From positions 1 to 63,009 of the forward strand of contig JAFXZK010000014.1 in assembly GCA_017541265.1 (NCBI GenBank): DNA of 63,009 bases. Direction: 5' to 3'. The notes under the pieces were generated by a model, which saw only the letters and a program-made list of their open reading frames with translations, was not told the DNA's origin and did no database searches. A program made the translations under genes and the position numbers. Positions 56,784-63,009 of this stretch are shown in pieces. Within the stretch, counting starts at the first letter, position 1. The number at the start of each line of letters is the position of its first letter. Source of the DNA: Bacteroidaceae bacterium (GTDB lineage: Bacteria > Bacteroidota > Bacteroidia > Bacteroidales > Bacteroidaceae).

Positions 56784-57596
56784 ATGAAGAATCTATTCGA
56801 TATTAAAGACAATGTAGTTGTCATTACAGGCGGAACGGGTGTCCTGGGATGCGAGATTGGGAAGTATCTTTCCCTGCAGGGTGCGCACGTTGTACTGCTG
56901 GGCCGCAAGGAGGAAGTGGGAAAGAAGATTGTGGACGACATCAAGCAAGAAGGCGGTGACGCAATGTTCATGCAATGTGATGTGACAAGCCAGGAATCTT
57001 GCCAACAGGCATGTAAGGCTGTGCTGGACAAGTATGGCCGGGTTGATGCCCTGCTGAATGCCGCTGGAGGCAATATGCCTGGCGCTACCATCAGCCCAAC
57101 GGGAACTTTCTTCGACCTGAAGATTGAGGAGTTCCAGAAAGTGCTCAACATCAACCTGACCGGTACGGTTATCCCCTCACAGATATTCTTGAAGCCAATG
57201 GTTGAGGCAGGCAAAGGCAGCATCGTCAACTTCAGCAGTATGGCAGCCTTCCGTCCCATGACCCGGGTTATGGGCTATGCAGCAGCAAAAGCAGGCATCA
57301 GCAACTTCACAGCATTCCTTGCCAACGAGGTGGCAAAGAAGTTCACGCCCGGTATTCGCGTCAATGCCATTGCCCCTGGGTTCTTCCTTACCAACCAGAA
57401 CCGCGCCCTGCTGACCAACGAGGATGGCAGCCTCACGGAACGCGGAGCTGATGTGATCCGCCAGACACCTTTCCAGCGTTTCGGCAAACCGGAAGAGTTG
57501 TGCGGCACCATACATTATCTTATTAGCGAGGCCTCCAGCTTTGTTACAGGCACCGTTGCCGTTGTAGATGGAGGCTTCAATGCATTTGCCATGTAA
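56784..57596 (+). CDS. SDR family oxidoreductase, probable D-mannonate/fructuronate reductase
   Basis: A 270-residue short-chain dehydrogenase: NAD(P) loop TGGTGVLGCEIG (about 14-25), NAAGG (about 91-95), catalytic Ser in NFSSMAAF, Tyr/Lys in YAAAKAGISNF, and PGFFLTNQNR. Between uxuA and uxaC, and with no uxuB in the operon, it is inferred to reduce fructuronate to mannonate, as SDR-type enzymes do in other Bacteroidetes. The chemistry is not proven by the sequence alone. Confidence 0.9.
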   Translation: MKNLFDIKDNVVVITGGTGVLGCEIGKYLSLQGAHVVLLGRKEEVGKKIVDDIKQEGGDAMFMQCDVTSQESCQQACKAVLDKYGRVDALLNAAGGNMPGATISPTGTFFDLKIEEFQKVLNINLTGTVIPSQIFLKPMVEAGKGSIVNFSSMAAFRPMTRVMGYAAAKAGISNFTAFLANEVAKKFTPGIRVNAIAPGFFLTNQNRALLTNEDGSLTERGADVIRQTPFQRFGKPEELCGTIHYLISEASSFVTGTVAVVDGGFNAFAM

Positions 57597-57619
57597 TAAA
57601 CCTTAAACAAAGAATCAAT

Positions 57620-59023
57620 ATGAAAACATTCATGGATAAGGACTTCTTGCTGCAGTCGGCGACGGCGCAGGAGCTTTATCACAATCACGCAGCTGATCTA
57701 CCCATCATCGACTACCATTGCCACCTCAATCCGAAGGAGGTTGCCGAAGACCATCGCTTTGCGAACATCACTGAACTCTGGCTTGGCGGCGACCACTACA
57801 AGTGGCGTGCTATGCGGAGCAACGGCGTGGAGGAGAAGTACATCACAGGCGACGCCTCCGATTGGGAGAAGTTCCAGAAGTGGGCAGAGACGATGCCTTA
57901 CTGCATGAGGAACCCGCTCTATCACTGGACGCACCTTGAACTTCGCACAGCCTTCGGCATCAACAAGCTCCTGAACGCCAGCACAGCTCGCGAGATATTT
58001 GACGAATGTAACGAGAAGTTGCAGTCGCCCGAGTTCTCGGCCCGTGGCTTGATGCGCCGCTACAAAGTGGAGGTCGTCTGCACAACCGATGACCCGGCAG
58101 ACACTTTAGAGCATCATATCGCCATAAAGGAGAGCGGCTTTGACGTGAAAGTCCTTCCAACTTGGCGACCAGACAAGGCAATGGCGATTGACAACCCCAC
58201 AGCTTATCGGGCTTATATCGAGGCTTTGAGCACTACAGCAGGACAGGACATTCGCACTTATACCGACCTGCTCGACGTTCTGCAGAAGCGTCACGATTTC
58301 TTTGCAAGCGTTAGCTGCCGCCTCTCCGACCACGGTGTCAACGAGTTTTATGCAGAAGACTTTACCGAAACGGAAGTGAACGGCATCTTCCAGAAAGTGA
58401 TGGAAGGGAAGATGCCTACTGTCGAGGAAATCAACAAGTTCCGCTCTGCCCTCTTGCTCGAAGGCGGAAGAATGGATGCGAAGGCAGGCTGGACGCAACA
58501 GTTCCACTACGGCCCGATGCGCAACAACAACTCGCGCATGTTCCGCAGGCTCGGTCCCGACACGGGTTACGACAGCATCGGTACCTTTAACACCAGCCTG
58601 AGCCTGTCGCGTTTCCTCGACCGGCTGGACAGCGAGGGCAACCTGGCACAGACGATCCTCTACCCCATCAACCCGTCGGACAACGAGATGATTGCCACCA
58701 TGTTAGGCAACTTCCAGGAAGGCCCAACGCCCGGCAAGATACAATTCGGCAGCGGATGGTGGTTCAACGACCAGCTCGACGGCATGGAGCGCCAGATGAA
58801 CGCTCTCTCGGTGCTCGGCCTCCTGAGCCGCTTCGTAGGTATGCTGACCGACAGCCGCTCGTTCCTCTCCTACCCCCGCCACGAGTACTTCCGCCGCTGC
58901 ATGTGCAACCTCATCGGACAGGACGTGGAGGACGGCAAGCTGCCCGCAGAGGAAATGCCCTTCATCGCCCAGATGGTCGAAGACATCAGCTACTACAACG
59001 CTAAGCGATACTTCCGCTTCTGA
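57620..59023 (+). CDS. uxaC: glucuronate isomerase
   Basis: A 467-residue UxaC isomerising glucuronate to fructuronate and galacturonate to tagaturonate. DYHCHLNPKEVAEDHRF is the metal-binding start of this amidohydrolase-superfamily enzyme; WRAMRSNGVEEKYITGDASDW and CTTDDPADTLEHH follow, and SYPRHEYFRRCMCNLIGQ ends the fold. Last gene of the hexuronate operon, 23 bases after the SDR gene. With transport, isomerisation, reduction and dehydration all present, the operon covers glucuronate to KDG; kinase and aldolase lie elsewhere. Confidence 0.97.
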   Translation: MKTFMDKDFLLQSATAQELYHNHAADLPIIDYHCHLNPKEVAEDHRFANITELWLGGDHYKWRAMRSNGVEEKYITGDASDWEKFQKWAETMPYCMRNPLYHWTHLELRTAFGINKLLNASTAREIFDECNEKLQSPEFSARGLMRRYKVEVVCTTDDPADTLEHHIAIKESGFDVKVLPTWRPDKAMAIDNPTAYRAYIEALSTTAGQDIRTYTDLLDVLQKRHDFFASVSCRLSDHGVNEFYAEDFTETEVNGIFQKVMEGKMPTVEEINKFRSALLLEGGRMDAKAGWTQQFHYGPMRNNNSRMFRRLGPDTGYDSIGTFNTSLSLSRFLDRLDSEGNLAQTILYPINPSDNEMIATMLGNFQEGPTPGKIQFGSGWWFNDQLDGMERQMNALSVLGLLSRFVGMLTDSRSFLSYPRHEYFRRCMCNLIGQDVEDGKLPAEEMPFIAQMVEDISYYNAKRYFRF

Positions 59024-59048
59024 CCGTCACAACACAAGTCTCGTTGCC

Positions 59049-59158
59049 AGTACCACCGCAGTTGGACTAAAGTACAACTATGGGAGGACTCCAGTACCAC
59101 CGTGGGAGGACTGGAGTCCTCCCATAGTGTTATTCGCGGAGGACTGCAGTCCTCCAAT
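59049..59158. repeat. 22-bp-period repeat array (family C), 5 units
   Basis: Units start at 59049, 59071, 59093, 59115 and 59137, core AGTACCACCGTGGGAGGACT, with inverse copies (AGTCCTCCCATAG). Lies right after uxaC; the inverted copies could form hairpins. The rest of the gap to 59315 holds a promoter. Confidence 0.9.
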
Positions 59159-59275
59159 AAAAATTTTATGCCGGACTGAAGAGTTCCAGACAGATAAACG
59201 GCATCCTTAACCAACAAAAATCCCTGCATAGGCAAAAAACATTATGCTTCTTTTTGTATTTCGCGCTCCATTTCG

Positions 59276-59283
59276 TAACTTTG
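59276..59283 (+). promoter_or_regulatory. -7 promoter element of the TlpA-like gene
   Basis: TAACTTTG with TTTTTG ending 19 bases upstream (59256), 33 bases before the ATG. Confidence 0.75.
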
Positions 59284-59315
59284 CACAGGGAAACAAACAA
59301 ACCAATTAACTCATT

Positions 59316-60425
59316 ATGAAAAAGAATTTTCTACTGACCATGCTTGCCGCCGTCTGCCTGGTGGCTTGCGCTGAGACACAGACAAAGACAGAAATCAAGG
59401 TGACAGGCGAGCTGGGCGAACCGCAGCCAACCTTCCTCTACAACTTCTCCAACCGCCAGCTCCTCGCTGAAGGACAAGTCAGCGACGGTGTCGTCACCTT
59501 CGTTGTTGATACGGTTGAGCCAGTCATTGCCATGATAGGCCGTAGTGCCGACGGACGCCAGCCTGTCTGCGCCGTCGTCGTCGACGGCAAGCCTATCGAA
59601 GTAACCATCAAGGGCGACGAGGCCGAGATAACCAAAGGCTCTGAGCAGAACATGCTGCTTGCCGATGCAGACAACCGCCTGACGGTTGCAAGCTCACCGA
59701 TAGAACAGGTCCTGAAGGATTATAAGGAAGCCCAGGAAAAGTACAACGGAGAGATTCCCGCTGAAGTTATGGCAGACATCGAAAAGCGCTACGAAGCCAT
59801 TCAAGAGGATATCATTGCCACACAGAAGCAGATTATCGCGGAGAACGCCAGCAACATGCTGCCCATCTACTTCCTTTGCGCCACTGGTGTAGATGCTCTC
59901 GGGGCTGAATTCATCGATGGTTTCCTGAAGGATTACAAGTACAAGGACAACAAGGCCCTTGCGCCGATTGTGGCTTCCCTCGGCGGAGAGCGCAACAAGG
60001 TGCCAGGTGCACCTGTGGTTGACTTCGTGGGCAAAGACCTCAACGACAAGGAGTGTCACCTGACCGACTACGTCGGCAAGGGCAAGTATGTGCTTGTTGA
60101 CTTCTGGGCAAGCTGGTGCGGTCCCTGCCGTGCAGAGATGCCTAACGTCAAGGCAAACTACGAGAAGTACAAGGACAAAGGCTTCGAGGTTGTCGGCATC
60201 AGCTTCGACAACGACAAGAAGGCTTGGGAAAAAGGCGTCAAAGACCTTGGCATCACCTGGCCGCAAATCAGCGACTTGAAGGGTTGGGAGTGCGCAGCAA
60301 GCGACCTCTACAACATCAAGGGTATCCCTGCAACCATCTTCTACGGCCCCGACGGCAAGGTCATCAAGGCCAACCTGCGCGGCGAAGAGCTGGGCAAAAC
60401 ACTGGCTGAGTATCTTGATAAATAA
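59316..60425 (+). CDS. TlpA-like thioredoxin-fold lipoprotein with DUF4369-type N-domain
   Basis: A 369-residue protein: lipoprotein signal MKKNFLLTMLAAVCLVAC (Cys18), an N-terminal beta domain (about 25-125) and helical linker (about 130-225), then a thioredoxin fold with WCGPC (Cys268, Cys271) and the cis-Pro loop KGIPATIFYGPDG. This is the standard Bacteroidetes TlpA/ResA-like layout, a periplasmic disulfide reductase. Its last codons overlap the possible TTG start of tldD. A palindromic element begins three bases after its stop. Confidence 0.92.
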   Translation: MKKNFLLTMLAAVCLVACAETQTKTEIKVTGELGEPQPTFLYNFSNRQLLAEGQVSDGVVTFVVDTVEPVIAMIGRSADGRQPVCAVVVDGKPIEVTIKGDEAEITKGSEQNMLLADADNRLTVASSPIEQVLKDYKEAQEKYNGEIPAEVMADIEKRYEAIQEDIIATQKQIIAENASNMLPIYFLCATGVDALGAEFIDGFLKDYKYKDNKALAPIVASLGGERNKVPGAPVVDFVGKDLNDKECHLTDYVGKGKYVLVDFWASWCGPCRAEMPNVKANYEKYKDKGFEVVGISFDNDKKAWEKGVKDLGITWPQISDLKGWECAASDLYNIKGIPATIFYGPDGKVIKANLRGEELGKTLAEYLDK

Positions 60426-60427
60426 CA

Positions 60428-60507
60428 GCCCCCTCCCCGCTCCCCCTTTGGGGGAGTGCTTCAATGCCGCTTCAAACACTCCCCCAAAGGGGGAGATGGA
60501 GGGGGCC
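60428..60507. repeat. paired palindromic element at the tldD start
   Basis: GCCCCCTCCCCGCTCCCCC-TTTGGGGGAGTGC, spacer, then CACTCCCCCAAAGGGGGAG-ATGGAGGGGGC. It lies across the 5' end of tldD; the second arm contains an in-frame ATG (60496) where other copies have GCG. Confidence 0.9.
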
Positions 60508-61848
60508 ATTCTTTCTTGTGCCCTCTCCGGCGACGCTGAATATGCCGACATCTTCATAGAAAACACCAACATCAGCAGCATGGTGCTGATGGATGGCAAG
60601 GTGAGTCAGGCACAGCAAGTCTGCCTGTATGGTGCCGGCATCCGTGCCGTGAAAGGCGCCGAGACAGGCTATGCCTACACAATGGACTTGAGCGAGGAGG
60701 CTTTGATGAAGGCTGCAAGGTTTGCAGGCAAAGCCCCCTCCCCGCTCCCCTTTTGGGGGAGTGCTCTTTTGCAGAATTCATTTAGCGAATTTGGAGCACT
60801 CCCCCAAAAGGGGAGCGGGGAGGGGGCTTGTCGCTTTCTCCTTCGTGTCGAAGACAAAGCCCGTTCGCTCGACAGCTCCATCATCAAGGTTAAAGCCTAT
60901 ATCTCCCAGCGGATGCAGGAGGTGCAGTTCGCCGCAAGCGACGGCACAGCATTCCACGATTTCCGCCCACGCACGTCGCTCTCCGTGAACATCGTCATGG
61001 AGCGGGACGGACAGACGCAGATGGGCTTTGCCTCACGAATGCTTCAGATGGGCGCTGAGTTCTTCACGGACAGCATTATAGATGAAGTCGTTCGCGAAGC
61101 TATCCAGCGTACAGACTTCCTCTTCTCTGCCTCGCAGATAGAAGGGGGCGAGATGCCTGTCGTGATGGCAGCAGGCAGTAGCGGCATCCTCCTGCACGAA
61201 GCCATCGGCCACGCCTTCGAAGCCGACTTCATCCGCACGGGCGACAGCATCTTCACAGGTCAGCTTGGCAAACAGATATGCCACCCAAGCATCAGCATCG
61301 TCGATGATGGGACGCTCACGAACGATGCCGGAATGCTTCGGTACGACGACGAAGGCATACCCGGACAAAGGACAGTCCTCGTCGAGAAAGGTCGCCTTAA
61401 CAGCTACCTCTACGACCGCATCAGCGCCAAGCACTTCGGCGTCGAGCCTACAGGCAATGGTCGAAGAGAGAGCTTCCGCTGTATGCCCATTCCCCGAATG
61501 CGTTCCACCTACATGCTGCCGGGTGAAGCGAAGGAGGAAGACATCATCCGAAGCGTCAAGCGCGGCATCTATGCGCAGTCGTTCACAAACGGCCAAGTGC
61601 AGATAGGCGCAGGCGACTTCACCTTCTTCATGAAGACTGGCTACCTCATTGAGGACGGCAAACTGACGCGCCCCCTGCGCGACCTTAACATCATCGGCAA
61701 TGGTCCCGAGGCTCTTCGACGCATCAGCATGGTGGGCGACAACCTCCGCATCGACCACAGCGCCAGCATGTGCGGCAAGGAAGGACAGAAAGTCGCCGTC
61801 AGCCAAGGCTTACCAACAATACTGATAGATAAGCTTATCGTAGGATAG
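60496..61848 (+). CDS. tldD: TldD-like zinc metalloprotease
   Basis: Started at ATG 60496 (MEGAILSCALSGDAEYADIF), 450 residues. A TTG at 60415 would add 27 repeat-encoded residues and overlap the upstream gene. TldD forms a heterodimeric protease with TldE that matures microcins and degrades unfolded peptides. The zinc motif HEAIGHAFEADF is at 61195-61230 and GRRESFRCMPIPRMRSTYM follows, as in the family. Residues about 80-111 (APSPLPFWGSA ... LPQKGSGEGA) come from an in-frame palindromic element. The N-terminal region is otherwise compact. The next gene is its partner tldE. Confidence 0.9.
   Translation: MEGAILSCALSGDAEYADIFIENTNISSMVLMDGKVSQAQQVCLYGAGIRAVKGAETGYAYTMDLSEEALMKAARFAGKAPSPLPFWGSALLQNSFSEFGALPQKGSGEGACRFLLRVEDKARSLDSSIIKVKAYISQRMQEVQFAASDGTAFHDFRPRTSLSVNIVMERDGQTQMGFASRMLQMGAEFFTDSIIDEVVREAIQRTDFLFSASQIEGGEMPVVMAAGSSGILLHEAIGHAFEADFIRTGDSIFTGQLGKQICHPSISIVDDGTLTNDAGMLRYDDEGIPGQRTVLVEKGRLNSYLYDRISAKHFGVEPTGNGRRESFRCMPIPRMRSTYMLPGEAKEEDIIRSVKRGIYAQSFTNGQVQIGAGDFTFFMKTGYLIEDGKLTRPLRDLNIIGNGPEALRRISMVGDNLRIDHSASMCGKEGQKVAVSQGLPTILIDKLIVG
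60733..60828. repeat. paired palindromic element inside tldD
   Basis: 96 bases: GCCCCCTCCCCGCTCCCC-TTTTGGGGGAGTGC, 32-base spacer, GCACTCCCCCAAAAGGGGAG-CGGGGAGGGGGC. Exactly 32 codons, so the frame is kept. Confidence 0.93.
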
Positions 61849-61888
61849 AAGACCCACCCCGACCCTCCCTTAAAGGGAGGGAGAAATA
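61849..61888. repeat. palindromic element between tldD and tldE
   Basis: ACCCACCCCGACCCTCCCTT followed by AAAGGGAGGGAG. Hairpin-forming, followed by AAATGATTAAATGG repeat words that lead into the tldE start. Confidence 0.65.
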
Positions 61889-61897
61889 AATGATTAA

Positions 61898-63009
61898 ATG
61901 GTAAATGGTTTGATATACCTCGCTGAGGAAGTCATCAAAAAGCTTCCTGCAAAGCTCGACTACAAACTGGTCTTGCTGAAGAACCACGAGGACAACATCG
62001 TGCTGCGCGACAGCAAGGTGGAGAAGATGCTGCGTGCCACCTCTCTCTCCCTTGCCATCAACCTCTACCTCGACGGTCGCGACGGCTTCTTCTATACTAA
62101 TGACCTGCGCCCGGAGAGCGTCAGCGCGTTCATCAAGCAAGCCTTCGAGACAACACGCCTACTGGAGCCGGACGAGAGCCGGACGCTTGCCGACCCCACA
62201 CGATACTACAAAGGCGGCGGGCCTGACCTACAGAACTTCGATGCATCGCTCTCCGAGATTGACCCACAGGAGAAGATAAGACTACTTCAGGACACGGCAA
62301 AGGAAGTGGAGGGAACGGACAAGCGCATCATCAGTATGCAGACACGCTACACCGACCGCCAGCACCAGGCGCACTACCTCATCAGCAACGGCTTCGACGG
62401 GTACGAGCAAAACAGCTACTGCACCCTGACGAGCATCATCACCGTTGAGGGCGAAGGCGGTCAGCATCCTATGGACGGCTGGGGCGAGTCGCGCCTCTTC
62501 TTCAATCAAATGCCGCGCACAGGCATTGCACCAACTGCCCTTAAGCGAACCCTTCAGAAGATAGGGCAAAGGCCGGCACCCAGCGGACGATACCGCATGA
62601 TACTGGAGTCGCCCTGTGCAGGCAACTTCCTTCAGCCGATACTCAATGCCATGAACGGGCAGGCCTTGCAGCAAAGGACTTCATTCCTCTGGGGAAAGCT
62701 CGGCGAACAAGTTCTCTCTCCCCTCGTCAACATCGTGGATGACCCGTTGCAGCCAGGCACTCGCGGCGCCGCACTCTTTGACTACGACGGCGTTGCAACC
62801 CAGCGTCGGGAACTCTTCACAGAAGGTCGCCTTATGACTTACTTCATCGACACCCCCATGGGCAAGAAGCTCGGAATGCCGCCCACGACACAAGGCATAC
62901 ACAGGCTCATCATGCAGGCCCCCTCCCCGCTCCCCCTTTGGGGGAGTGCTGTTGAGCGGCGAGGCAGCGGGATTGAGGCACTCCCCCAAAGGGGGAGCGG
63001 GGAGGGGGC
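61898..63009 (+). CDS. tldE: TldE/PmbA-like protein, 3' end outside the window
   Basis: Open from ATG 61898 (MVNGLIYLAEEVIKKL) for 370 codons to the window edge; the first residues are encoded by an AAATGGT repeat and TTG 61910 is an alternative start. Motifs SRTLADPTRYYKGGGPDLQNFD, SGRYRMILESPCAGNFLQPILNAMNG and GTRGAALFDYDGVATQRRELFTEGR match the TldD/PmbA family. It lacks HExxxH, as expected for the non-catalytic TldE subunit. The last 31 codons are a palindromic element, and the window ends exactly at its last base. Confidence 0.88.
   Translation, partial: MVNGLIYLAEEVIKKLPAKLDYKLVLLKNHEDNIVLRDSKVEKMLRATSLSLAINLYLDGRDGFFYTNDLRPESVSAFIKQAFETTRLLEPDESRTLADPTRYYKGGGPDLQNFDASLSEIDPQEKIRLLQDTAKEVEGTDKRIISMQTRYTDRQHQAHYLISNGFDGYEQNSYCTLTSIITVEGEGGQHPMDGWGESRLFFNQMPRTGIAPTALKRTLQKIGQRPAPSGRYRMILESPCAGNFLQPILNAMNGQALQQRTSFLWGKLGEQVLSPLVNIVDDPLQPGTRGAALFDYDGVATQRRELFTEGRLMTYFIDTPMGKKLGMPPTTQGIHRLIMQAPSPLPLWGSAVERRGSGIEALPQRGSGEG
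62918..63009. repeat. paired palindromic element in tldE at the window end
   Basis: GCCCCCTCCCCGCTCCCCC-TTTGGGGGAGTGC, 25-base spacer, GCACTCCCCCAAAGGGGGAG-CGGGGAGGGGGC. Same element as inside tldD, in frame ([11 protein letters not shown] ... LPQRGSGEG). Confidence 0.92.

Overview
The window is about 63 kb of chromosome from a member of the Bacteroidales, most probably a Prevotellaceae species from a gut or rumen. The evidence is the promoter style (TAnnTTTG -7 boxes ahead of many genes), the TonB receptor, C10 and M6 peptidases, DUF5687 and AlkZ-related proteins, a hexuronate operon with an SDR-type reductase, and the short C-terminal motif (Y-[ND]-x-x-G-[QR] ... KGI-I-x-GKK) that ends nine proteins. 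Family assignments come from reading the sequence and recalled knowledge; no database search was run.

Layout. 1-6.7 kb: rplS, an M48 lipoprotein protease, a Y-family DNA polymerase, and a minus-strand metal-uptake-like group (TonB receptor with an out-of-frame start, small membrane protein, AlkZ-related protein, rubredoxin). 6.8-14.3 kb: housekeeping and stress genes tkt-rpiB, clpC and htpG. 14.5-19.1 kb: a DUF5687 membrane protein with its ABC ATPase, an outer-membrane-type protein and a Gate-domain membrane protein. 19.1-29.4 kb: a secreted cluster with a C10 protease carrying a dockerin, a 1641-residue CotH-kinase/lamin-tail protein carrying a dockerin plus a cohesin-like domain, a small protein with a cohesin-like domain, and a 60-residue acidic peptide. 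29.4-41.1 kb: an endonuclease/phosphatase lipoprotein, a 1488-codon GH2 beta-galactosidase, tRNA-Ala(GGC), two tandem M6 proteases and a sialidase. 41.1-46.1 kb (minus): an ORF fusing a cation/proton antiporter to a subtilisin, overlapping a LolD-type ATPase. 46.6-52.4 kb: asd, then a 1453-residue multidomain secreted protein and a second small acidic peptide. 52.5-59.0 kb: a metallophosphoesterase divergent from a hexuronate transporter-uxuA-SDR-uxaC operon. 59.3 kb to the end: a TlpA-like thioredoxin lipoprotein and a tldD/tldE pair.

The least ordinary signal is the repeat content. Eight intergenic loci carry short arrays with a strict 22-bp period in three sequence families. Runs of 7-bp (sometimes 8- or 9-bp) units lie directly before start codons and also run into coding sequence. 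G/C-rich palindromic elements of about 30-95 bp sit in frame inside at least four coding regions. There are also a 30-bp-period array of small palindromes, two 96-bp tandem units at the clpC 3' end, and a 187-bp AT-rich element with 26-bp terminal inverted repeats. The dockerin/cohesin-like cluster with its small peptides is the best candidate for an undescribed protein system.
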